DNA of 7,640 nt from Euryarchaeota archaeon UBA128 (GCA_002496955.1 DALZ01000144.1:2408-10047); one strand, 5' to 3'. Counted from the stretch's first letter, positions 1-6,576 are shown. Notes: generated by a model from the letters alone, not told the origin. A program made the numbers and translations.

Positions 1-1671
1 GCGATAGCGGATATCCATAGTTGCGTGACCCAGTCGGAGGTCATTTTCATTATCGTAGAGTGTAGCGAATATTTGACCACCTTGACATGCTTGCGTAGTG
101 ACGTCTAGGTGTAGGGTGGGTAATCCTGAAAGATGGGTTAATTCAGTTAAAGGCTCACTGACTAAGGTAATCGAAGCGCCCTGACCATTTACAGTGGTAC
201 CGGTAGTAGACCATGTGGTGCCGATATCTTGCATGTTCCAAGTCATATCTTCTGGTGGCCACGTACGCTCAACATGCCATCGACCATCGTTAGTCTGAAT
301 CTGAACCATGGGTTCCGGTTCGTTGCCGATGTCTTTCAGATAATAGTTGAACCACTGGAACAATTCAACCGCCCAATCCATACGCGTCATGTTTGGATAA
401 GCCTCCTTACCATAACCTGAGCCTAATTCACTGTGTCTGTCTGGTTGATCTGGATAATTATGGGCCCATTGTCCGGCAATTGCTCGGGCATTTATCCCTG
501 CATCAATCATAAGTTGGTAGGTGGGAAATGCGTGATATGGATCGACATTCCAATCCTGCAACCCCCACACCAAGTAGACGCTACCGCGATAATTTTCCAA
601 CACATCAGGGAGGTGCCGCCGCTCTTCCCAATAATCGTTCCATTGAGCGCCGCCAAACTCGGCTCCAGCCCAAGTAGTGAATGGATTGAGCGGGCCAATA
701 GCATCATCTGTACACATACGTGAGTCATCATAGCCTGCATCGGCGGTAGCACCTTCATACAACACATCGTATAGCATTGCTCTCGCTTCAGACGAGCCGT
801 TGCGGTAGAACATCTCCTGGACACCGATAGAACCAGAGATTGGAACGATTGTCTTCAAGTGCTCACTTGGATTTTGGGCAGCTTCCCAATTGGTTGTCCC
901 AGCATACGACTTACCCATCAAACCAACGTTGCCATTTGACCATTCTTGCTTGCCGAGCCAGTCCACAACCGCCTGAATACCAATTTGTTCGCCTAACCCT
1001 TTCACATCTTGACAGTGGGTCGATTGACCGCTGCCAAAGGTTGTGGCTTGGGCTAAGGCGTAGCCGTGAGGTAAAAATGTGTCATATATCCACTTGCCAA
1101 CCCCTCCATCCGGAACAGTGTTGGGACTCGAATCGTCTCCAACTATCCCTTCACCACCAAAATCATAGTATGGATGAATCGTCATAATCACGGGAATCTT
1201 GACGCCTTCTTCTACTTCTGGCAGCCACAATGCAACATGCATCAGGTCAGGTCCTGGTGGGCCAGCATCTTGCTCGCTGGCAGGAAGTTCTACCTCGACA
1301 AAGTGTTCACTAAAGATGCTTGAATTATACTCGCCAGCGACAGGCAACTGCGCGCGGGAGGTATTCATCGGCAGATCCATTGTATGGCGTAAGTGCAGTG
1401 GCGTTTCCCACCACTCACCAGAGAATTTGACTTCGTCAGTCGATTCATGCAGGATGGTTTTTCCAAATGACATAGCCATTAGCAAGAAAACAATCGATAT
1501 AGCAATAGTTGAAACCATCGAAAAAGTCAGTTCTTTTCTGCTGCTAATTGATGAATCATTGACCAATTCAGCAACATATGCGTCTTCCCCTGAGGGTGAG
1601 CCGTCTGCTGCCATGCCCAAGCCAAAGCCTCCATGCTCATGAGCATGACGCTTGATTGTAGAATTGTTCAT
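1..1671 (-). CDS. Membrane-anchored S15-family serine hydrolase (X-Pro dipeptidyl-peptidase / CocE-like), 3' end cut by window edge
   Basis: Seen: reading the minus strand from ATG at 1671 gives 557 codons without a stop, running off the left edge. Residues 1-47 are a polar, probably cytoplasmic tail with a His-rich start (H9, H11, H13). Residues 48-70 form one hydrophobic segment without a cleavage motif, so this is a signal anchor with the enzyme outside. The alpha/beta-hydrolase domain carries HPYYD at 166-170 (the Tyr fits the oxyanion Tyr of CocE/PepX), the nucleophile motif GKSYAG (Ser255), WGLQDWNV (Asp373) and a candidate catalytic His404 in QWAHNYP. From about 430 the chain enters a beta-rich region that fits the C-terminal PepX_C jelly roll, here incomplete. 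Known: the S15 family includes X-Pro dipeptidyl peptidases, cocaine-type esterases and acylases, so peptide versus ester substrate is unresolved. Inferred: extracellular peptide or ester breakdown. An alternative start is ATG at 1614 (residue 20), with GGAGG 13 nt upstream. No Shine-Dalgarno precedes 1671. Confidence 0.9.
   Translation of the reverse strand, partial: MNNSTIKRHAHEHGGFGLGMAADGSPSGEDAYVAELVNDSSISSRKELTFSMVSTIAISIVFLLMAMSFGKTILHESTDEVKFSGEWWETPLHLRHTMDLPMNTSRAQLPVAGEYNSSIFSEHFVEVELPASEQDAGPPGPDLMHVALWLPEVEEGVKIPVIMTIHPYYDFGGEGIVGDDSSPNTVPDGGVGKWIYDTFLPHGYALAQATTFGSGQSTHCQDVKGLGEQIGIQAVVDWLGKQEWSNGNVGLMGKSYAGTTNWEAAQNPSEHLKTIVPISGSIGVQEMFYRNGSSEARAMLYDVLYEGATADAGYDDSRMCTDDAIGPLNPFTTWAGAEFGGAQWNDYWEERRHLPDVLENYRGSVYLVWGLQDWNVDPYHAFPTYQLMIDAGINARAIAGQWAHNYPDQPDRHSELGSGYGKEAYPNMTRMDWAVELFQWFNYYLKDIGNEPEPMVQIQTNDGRWHVERTWPPEDMTWNMQDIGTTWSTTGTTVNGQGASITLVSEPLTELTHLSGLPTLHLDVTTQACQGGQIFATLYDNENDLRLGHATMDIRYR
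1632..1647. repeat. Perfect 16-bp palindrome CATGCTCATGAGCATG
   Basis: The 16 bases equal their own reverse complement, and the flanking pair (1631/1648) does not match, so the symmetry is exactly 16 bp. It lies in codons 9-13 of the hydrolase gene (minus strand) and ends 48 bp upstream of the cyclophilin start at 1696. A dyad at a divergent promoter is a typical operator arrangement. It could equally be a by-product of the His-Ala-His-Glu-His codons. With equal base use, about 0.1 such sites are expected by chance in a window of this length. Confidence 0.45.
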
Positions 1672-1686
1672 GTGTGAGATTGTTTT

Positions 1687-1690
1687 GGTG
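1687..1690 (+). promoter_or_regulatory. Weak ribosome binding site (GGTG) deciding the cyclophilin start
   Basis: GGTG matches part of the archaeal anti-Shine-Dalgarno complement and sits 5 nt before ATG 1696. It overlaps the alternative GTG at 1690, which favours initiation at the ATG. Confidence 0.35.
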
Positions 1691-1695
1691 TGGTC

Positions 1696-2670
1696 ATGCG
1701 AGAACGAATTGCGATATTATTGGTTCTTAATTTTATTCTTGTGGTCATGCCGTTTAATGTTCAAGGAGTGGATGACGCTCCAGCCTGGCGCTCAAATGGC
1801 TTAGACCCCAACTTGTGGACCGATGGGCCTGTGCCCGAAGATACACCCATGAATACATCTTACCAAGGTAATGCCGTATTAGTGATTAATGTGACTTACC
1901 ATACGGGATTGCTTTCTGATGAGGTTACTGGAAATATCACAATCGAACTGTTTGAACAATGGGCGCCAATAACCACATCCAATATAATTCAACACATCGA
2001 ATCGGGACTTTACGACGGGGTATTTTTTCATCGAGTAGTAAATGACTTTGTCATACAATCAGGCGATCCAGAATGCAAAGTAATCGGTACCTACCCACTG
2101 ACCTCTCCGCAATGTGGCGGTGGCGGAACGGGCGAGACAATTCCTCTGGAGCACGATACCAACCTGTCTCATGTTGACGGCGCAATGGGGATGGCGCGTG
2201 GTGCAGAGGAAGATTCGGCAGATTCGCAATGGTATATCACCGATACTCAGCAACACGGTCTTGACCCTGAAAATCGCGATGACGGAGGCTATGCAGTATT
2301 TGGTATCGTCAGAAACGGTATGACGCATGTGCGCGACATAGCTAGCACCCCCACAGTAACGAACCCGGGTAGTGATCAGGGAATTCAGAACCCTGGACCT
2401 GATCTTCTCGGTCGCCCGATACAGGAGGTACGCATTGATTCGGTGCGAATGTTAGGGGTTGCGGACCCCGATGGTACGGTTAGATTTGGCGTCATGATAG
2501 ACGCTGGTGATGATTTTCCGACAGGCAAAGTATTGAGTGCCACCATTCTAGTAATGTTGATTTTAACTGTCCTGCTAATTACCCGAATAGACCCACCAAC
2601 AATGCTCGACGAGGATACATTGGTAACATTTGACGCAATGCTGGTCGATGAAGAAAAGCCGCCTGAATAA
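1696..2670 (+). CDS. Secreted, membrane-anchored cyclophilin-type peptidyl-prolyl cis-trans isomerase
   Basis: Role: catalyses cis-trans isomerisation of Xaa-Pro bonds, here outside the cell. Seen (324 aa from ATG 1696): a signal peptide at about 1-24 (RER, then a hydrophobic core), a Trp/Pro-rich linker to about 58, then the cyclophilin domain at about 60-255. Hallmarks are YDGVFFHRVVNDFVIQSGDP at 106-125 (Arg113, Phe118 and Gln121 match the CypA active-site Arg55, Phe60 and Gln63), GAMGMARG at 162-169, DSQWYIT at 176-182 and YAVFGIVRNGM at 199-209. Tyr180 replaces CypA Phe113, and Tyr199 replaces His126 as in bacterial cyclophilins. The CypA Trp121 position is not Trp. Cys127 and Cys140 flank an insertion in the loop after GDP and could form a disulfide. 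Residues about 279-297 are a membrane helix followed by a short acidic cytoplasmic tail ending EEKPPE. The start lies 24 bp from the divergent hydrolase start. The GDSL gene follows 42 bp downstream on the same strand and may be co-transcribed. Which proteins it folds is unknown. Confidence 0.93.
   Translation: MRERIAILLVLNFILVVMPFNVQGVDDAPAWRSNGLDPNLWTDGPVPEDTPMNTSYQGNAVLVINVTYHTGLLSDEVTGNITIELFEQWAPITTSNIIQHIESGLYDGVFFHRVVNDFVIQSGDPECKVIGTYPLTSPQCGGGGTGETIPLEHDTNLSHVDGAMGMARGAEEDSADSQWYITDTQQHGLDPENRDDGGYAVFGIVRNGMTHVRDIASTPTVTNPGSDQGIQNPGPDLLGRPIQEVRIDSVRMLGVADPDGTVRFGVMIDAGDDFPTGKVLSATILVMLILTVLLITRIDPPTMLDEDTLVTFDAMLVDEEKPPE
1713..1720 (-). promoter_or_regulatory. Possible TATA box of the divergent hydrolase gene
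   Basis: On the minus strand this reads ATAATATC. It is centred about 45 nt upstream of ATG 1671, which would leave a leader of roughly 20 nt given the usual archaeal TATA-to-start distance of about 25 nt. It lies inside the cyclophilin signal-peptide codons. An AT-rich match alone is weak evidence. Confidence 0.25.
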
Positions 2671-2676
2671 GCAGGG

Positions 2677-2683
2677 AATATAT
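2677..2683 (+). promoter_or_regulatory. Possible TATA box (AATATAT) of the GDSL esterase gene
   Basis: This is the AT-rich core of the 42-bp gap between the cyclophilin and esterase genes. Its centre is about 33 nt before the ATG at 2713, so transcription could begin only a few bases before or within the Shine-Dalgarno. The esterase could therefore have its own promoter with a very short leader, as well as read-through from the cyclophilin gene. Confidence 0.3.
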
Positions 2684-2702
2684 CTTTCAACTTCACCACC
2701 GA

Positions 2703-2707
2703 GAGGT
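2703..2707 (+). promoter_or_regulatory. Shine-Dalgarno GAGGT for the GDSL esterase
   Basis: GAGGT complements the 16S rRNA 3' end and lies 5 nt before ATG 2713. This favours 2713 over the in-frame ATG at 2719. It is the clearest ribosome binding site in the window at normal spacing. Confidence 0.6.
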
Positions 2708-2712
2708 AAAAT

Positions 2713-5427
2713 ATGCGGATGGCATTGGTGACAATACTACTTTTGGCAACCGCAGCGTTACCATTAGGTTCAACAAATACCGGCGGTGTAATGACTGTCG
2801 AATTATCGATTGAGAAGTATGATTGGCTGTCGAATGAGACAGTTGAGTTTAGTGTAGAGGTATCAAATGCTCCGTTTAACAACCAATACAATGCAAACTA
2901 CACGATCCACGATTTATCGGGCAATCCAATCAAGACGGGAACTCATAATTTCATCAGTTCAGGCCCAAATACTCAATTTCCCATCACATTGCAACACTTT
3001 TATAACGCGTCAAATTTTTATTTTGTTACCATTGAAATTGTTGATTCAACAGGACAAGTGAAAGCCAGCGAGGAACTATCGTTCATGACTTTCCAAAACA
3101 CAATTGTACCACAAATCTCGAATTTACTGGTATTCGGTGATTCACTGAGTGATATGGGCAATGCCAAGGATAGCGTGCTCAATGTCCCCGACGTTCCGCC
3201 ATATTGGAAAGGTAGATTTTCCAACGGGCCGGTTTGGATTGAATATCTGTCTGCAGCATACGGCCTGACTACCACAGTTGGGTCACTGACTGAGCCCGGT
3301 GATAATCGGGCGTTTGGCGGTGCCCAAACCGGCCCGGGTTTTTCCTATGTATTACTACCAAATGTTGGAACTCAAATAACCAACTATTTTGCCAATGTTC
3401 AGTCATCAATCGCTAGTACTGATGTAGTAACTTTATGGGCAGGAGGTAATGATTTCCTTTACGGAACTGCCAATTCTGACACTATCGTTGCGAACATGGA
3501 GTCACATATTAGGCAACTAGAAAATGGAGGGGCAACCAAATTTATTATTCCAAATCTTCCTCCGCTAGAAAAGACTCCAGAAATCCTGAGCAGAAGCCAA
3601 AATCAACAAAGCACAATCGCAACTGAGGTGATTTCATACAATACGAAACTGCTTAATCTTATCAATGACTTGCGAGCAGAATTAACTATTGAAATACATT
3701 ACATCGACGCTTGGTCACTGTTTAATGACATCGTCGATAACAGTCTAGCATTGGGCATTACAAATACTCAGGATAGTGCATGTAGCGCAGCATCTACTTT
3801 GCTACCACTGCCCATTTGTAACAGTGGTTCGACCGTCGCACAGAATCCTGATCAGTACATATTCTTTGACAAAGCACATCCGACAGGAGTGATGCACAAA
3901 TTTATTTCATATTTCGCCATTCAAACAATCGGAATACCTGACACAGATGGTGATGGAGTAGTTGACTCTGCCGATTTGTGCGATTGGACAGCAAGCGGCC
4001 AACAGGCCAATTTAGATGGCTGCTCTTGGCCCCAATTGGACGATGATGCGGACGGAATTAACAATGGTAATGACCTCTGTGCAGATACTCAACCCAGCGC
4101 AGTAGTTGACTTATCTGGATGTTCCGCTGAACAGAGAGATTCCGACGGCGATGGCCTAAATGATGCAGTTGACCCATGCCCATTCAGCCCCCCGAGTAAC
4201 GATCACGACCAAGATGGGTGTACTGATGATGTTGACTTGGATGATGATAATGATTTGGTGGAGGATGTTGATGATAACTGCCCTAGAGGCTTAGTCGGCT
4301 TCCATTCCAGTGATTTAGACAATGACGGCTGCGCTGATGCGGAAGATTCTGATATTGACGGAGATTTACTAGACAATGTGATTGAAGTGGACATTGGAAC
4401 AGATATTTACGATGAAGATACGGATGGAGATGGCTTTATTGACGGCATTGACCGTTTTCCACTGGATCCTACGGAATGGTTGGATAGCGATTTAGACGGT
4501 TGTGGTGATAATAAGGACGAATTCCCGTATGATGATACGGAATGCATCGATACTGATGGTGACGGTTATGGTGACAACTACGACCAGTTTCCCAATGATG
4601 TCAGTGAATGGTGGGATTACGATGATGACGGGTTTGGCGACAATCGTGATGCTTGCCCAACTCAGTTTGGTTTATCTCTATCCCCAGAAGGTTGCCCAGA
4701 TCGAGATGGCGATGGCTTCTCCGATACTTCTGATATATACCCTGATGACATGGATGAATGGCTAGATAGTGACGGTGATGGAGTTGGTGATAACGCTGAC
4801 AGATTTCCTAATAATGCCTCTGAGTGGAGCGATTTTGATAATGATACATACGGTGATAACTCCGATGTATTCCCGAGTGACCCAGAAGAATGGAATGACA
4901 GCGATGGTGATACTGTGGGGGATAACTCGGATGTATTTCCTCTGGATTCCACAGAATGGTTAGACACTGATTTAGACGGCTGTGGTGACAACGAAGACGT
5001 TTGGCCACTAGACCCAAAGGAATGTTTTGACCGGGATTTCGATGGGGTTGGCGATAATCGAGACCATTTCCCCGATGACCGTTCCGAATGGAGTGATTTG
5101 GATGGCGATGGAATGGGGGATAATAGTGACCTATTTCCTTACGACTCCAGAGCTAAATACGATACTGATGGTGATGGAGTCGCTAATTACTATGATACAT
5201 TCCCCAATAGCGCAACTATGGACTCATGGTTCGATTTATTACTACGCATTTCTTTGTTAGTTAGCATAGTAGGTTTTGCTGTCATGCTCTTCCGTAATAA
5301 GAGGACACAGCGTACCGACTTAGGTCAGTGGATGTTGGAAAGTAGTGAGGAAATGCTACAGACTGACGAGGAAAGTAATGGCTTGGATAGGCCATCTGGA
5401 CCACCTCCGCCAGATTCGTTTAACTAA
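2713..5427 (+). CDS. Surface-anchored GDSL/SGNH esterase (lipase-like) with thrombospondin-type-3-like calcium-binding repeats
   Basis: Seen (904 aa): a signal peptide at about 1-20 and a beta-rich, probably Ig-like domain at about 25-128. A GDSL hydrolase domain follows at about 135-405, with FGDSLSDMGN (nucleophile Ser144), NRAFGG at 198-203 (block II Gly), AGGNDF (Asn246) and FDKAHP (Asp386, His389). This block set fits the lecithinase/phospholipase/autotransporter-esterase branch. Residues 410-566 are Cys-containing DxDxDGxxD repeats of thrombospondin type 3 kind, and 567-840 are twelve 22-residue repeats ending in EW or EC. A membrane helix lies at about 841-860, followed by RNKR and an acidic tail ending GPPPPDSFN. 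Known: GDSL enzymes hydrolyse ester bonds of lipids, polysaccharide acetyl groups and other esters, and TSP3 repeats bind calcium. Inferred: the repeats form a stiff calcium-dependent stalk holding the esterase away from the membrane. Substrate unknown. All 16 cysteines lie outside the membrane, spaced as pairs. The stop codon directly abuts that of the convergent Taw2 gene. Confidence 0.93.
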   Translation: MRMALVTILLLATAALPLGSTNTGGVMTVELSIEKYDWLSNETVEFSVEVSNAPFNNQYNANYTIHDLSGNPIKTGTHNFISSGPNTQFPITLQHFYNASNFYFVTIEIVDSTGQVKASEELSFMTFQNTIVPQISNLLVFGDSLSDMGNAKDSVLNVPDVPPYWKGRFSNGPVWIEYLSAAYGLTTTVGSLTEPGDNRAFGGAQTGPGFSYVLLPNVGTQITNYFANVQSSIASTDVVTLWAGGNDFLYGTANSDTIVANMESHIRQLENGGATKFIIPNLPPLEKTPEILSRSQNQQSTIATEVISYNTKLLNLINDLRAELTIEIHYIDAWSLFNDIVDNSLALGITNTQDSACSAASTLLPLPICNSGSTVAQNPDQYIFFDKAHPTGVMHKFISYFAIQTIGIPDTDGDGVVDSADLCDWTASGQQANLDGCSWPQLDDDADGINNGNDLCADTQPSAVVDLSGCSAEQRDSDGDGLNDAVDPCPFSPPSNDHDQDGCTDDVDLDDDNDLVEDVDDNCPRGLVGFHSSDLDNDGCADAEDSDIDGDLLDNVIEVDIGTDIYDEDTDGDGFIDGIDRFPLDPTEWLDSDLDGCGDNKDEFPYDDTECIDTDGDGYGDNYDQFPNDVSEWWDYDDDGFGDNRDACPTQFGLSLSPEGCPDRDGDGFSDTSDIYPDDMDEWLDSDGDGVGDNADRFPNNASEWSDFDNDTYGDNSDVFPSDPEEWNDSDGDTVGDNSDVFPLDSTEWLDTDLDGCGDNEDVWPLDPKECFDRDFDGVGDNRDHFPDDRSEWSDLDGDGMGDNSDLFPYDSRAKYDTDGDGVANYYDTFPNSATMDSWFDLLLRISLLVSIVGFAVMLFRNKRTQRTDLGQWMLESSEEMLQTDEESNGLDRPSGPPPPDSFN
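3940..4410 (+). other. Cys-paired thrombospondin type 3-like repeat region
   Basis: Residues 410-566 of the GDSL protein consist of DxDGDGxxD-type calcium loops alternating with segments of the form DxC...GC. Cysteines pair at 423/437, 456/470, 489/503 (14 apart) and 523/540 (17 apart). This matches the TSP3 repeat style common in archaeal and bacterial surface proteins. Unlike the following block, the spacing between loops is irregular. Confidence 0.8.
4411..5232 (+). repeat. Twelve tandem 66-bp units encoding 22-residue Asp-rich repeats
   Basis: Residues 567-840 fall into twelve units of consensus xDxDxDGxGDNxDxFPxDxxEW. Most are exactly 22 residues, the fourth is 28 and the first and last are slightly long. 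Trp closes most units; Cys replaces it in units 2, 4 and 9, each with a partner Cys 13-14 residues earlier. Third-position bases differ widely between units, so the array is old and kept by protein-level selection, with no recent DNA slippage visible. It encodes calcium-binding loops. Confidence 0.85.
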
Positions 5428-6576
5428 TTATTCAATCCGTAAATCAAGCACGACATGGCGGATGTGCGGAGCATACCATTTTACTTTCTCAACATGCAGC
5501 AGTGATACACTACTGAAATCGCAGTGCTGCAAAGCATAATCACTGATTACATCAATACAGTATTTAGTAAAACTATCAATTTCAGAGTCGTTGAGGTTCA
5601 TGTGAAGATGGAGAATTCCACCCGAATTCTTCAGGCAATCGACAGCTAATCGCCATGTCGGCTCAGATGATGGCAAGATGCCAAGGTGAACTCGATCTGC
5701 TACATTCCGAAGCTTTGGTAAGGTTTCCTGATTATCTCCATGCAGTATCGTTAGACGATCCGTAACCTTGTTCAATTCAGCACCGCGCGTCAACGCTTGA
5801 ATGGAATTTGGATTCAACTCGCAAGCGTAAACCTGTTTGGCATTTGACCTTACCAACATCGGTAATGTATAGTATCCGATACCTGCAAAAGCATCAACAA
5901 TACACTCACCGGTCATATCGATGTCTCCGATGCGATGTCTTTCGGTGACATTACCTGATGAGAACATGACTTTGGTGACGTCGAGGTAAAACTTAACGCC
6001 GTGATCGATGAACTCAACCTCCCCAGAGTCACCGTAAATCATTGTTACTTGGGATGAGCGCAAGTTGTCGGTGGCGATTTCTGCTTGCCTTGCTAGGCGA
6101 TTAACTTTGATATTGCGGCAGATAATTTCCCAAACACGTGCCTCAAAACCCGACTTGGATTTCATCACGGCGTTCCACTCTGGAGAATTTAGTGACTCTT
6201 TGGGAATAACTGCAAGGTCACCAAACAAGTCCCATTTGGTTGGTAGTAGCTCTTTCATGTCATCTGTTATTGCTACCGCCTCATCATCGAACAATTGAGC
6301 AATCTCTGCGGCAATTGCTTGTGCCGGAGTGCATTTACCGATATTTTGTGATAACGGTAAACTTGCTATGGAATGAGTATCCTCCGAGAACCAATCGAGA
6401 TTCATCAACGCGGCTTCACTAGTGATTGGTAAAGCGATGTTACGCTCAAATTCCTGAGGTTTGTACTCTAGATTGAGTAACTCGGACTCCAGTAATTTTT
6501 CCCTGACATCTGCCGCAATAGATTTGTCAACCAGTAGAGATTTTATTCCACCATTGTCCTTTGTCTTGTCAGTCAC
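5428..6576 (-). CDS. taw2: tRNA(Phe) 4-demethylwyosine aminocarboxypropyltransferase Taw2 (TYW2-like, Trm5/Met-10 fold)
   Basis: Role: transfers the 3-amino-3-carboxypropyl group of S-adenosylmethionine to C7 of demethylwyosine at position 37 of tRNA-Phe, in the cytoplasm. Seen, numbered from GTG 6576 (382 aa): an N-terminal domain to about 110, LPTKWDLFGD at 111-120, MFSSGN at 204-209, the SAM-binding loop DAFAGIGYYT at 228-237 with the acidic CELNPNS at 252-258, LGILPSSE at 298-305, GGILHLHMN at 319-327, and the C-terminal YAPHIRHVVLDL. The LG(I/L)LPSSE motif, where Trm5 methyltransferases carry an NLP-type motif, points to TYW2/Taw2 rather than Trm5. Start: the same frame extends to ATG 6705 (425 aa, weak GGTG 7 nt upstream). 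Those 43 extra residues are Cys/His-rich, look unlike the family, and mirror the signal peptide of the opposite gene, so GTG 6576 is preferred. No strong ribosome binding site precedes either. Convergent with the GDSL gene, divergent from the next gene. Confidence 0.9.
   Translation of the reverse strand: MTDKTKDNGGIKSLLVDKSIAADVREKLLESELLNLEYKPQEFERNIALPITSEAALMNLDWFSEDTHSIASLPLSQNIGKCTPAQAIAAEIAQLFDDEAVAITDDMKELLPTKWDLFGDLAVIPKESLNSPEWNAVMKSKSGFEARVWEIICRNIKVNRLARQAEIATDNLRSSQVTMIYGDSGEVEFIDHGVKFYLDVTKVMFSSGNVTERHRIGDIDMTGECIVDAFAGIGYYTLPMLVRSNAKQVYACELNPNSIQALTRGAELNKVTDRLTILHGDNQETLPKLRNVADRVHLGILPSSEPTWRLAVDCLKNSGGILHLHMNLNDSEIDSFTKYCIDVISDYALQHCDFSSVSLLHVEKVKWYAPHIRHVVLDLRIE

Noticed and set aside
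229..1642. Several plus-strand open frames of 60-150 codons
   Set aside because: They lie opposite the S15 hydrolase, whose frame is intact for 557 codons with all catalytic motifs.
2385..2891. 168-codon minus-strand frame across the cyclophilin/GDSL junction
   Set aside because: Ser/Thr/Val-rich antisense read spanning the end of one solid gene and the signal peptide of the next; no start signal or motif supports it.
4203..4991. Ser/Pro-rich open frames on the minus strand opposite the repeat array
   Set aside because: They are reverse reads of GAT/GAC-rich repeat codons and show only the mirrored period, with no independent protein features.
4411..5232. Regular 66-bp periodicity resembling a CRISPR or other DNA repeat array
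   Set aside because: The units are continuous coding sequence in one frame, vary freely at third positions and encode a 22-residue calcium-binding repeat; there are no identical repeats with unique spacers.
4502..5260. Met/Thr-rich plus-strand frames shifted relative to the GDSL gene
   Set aside because: Out-of-frame reads of the same repeats; the main frame is complete from signal peptide to membrane anchor.
5431..5540. Possible hairpin with GCAG/CTGC elements near the 3' end of Taw2
   Set aside because: The arms do not pair perfectly, the bases are inside conserved Taw2 codons, and no T-run follows on either strand.
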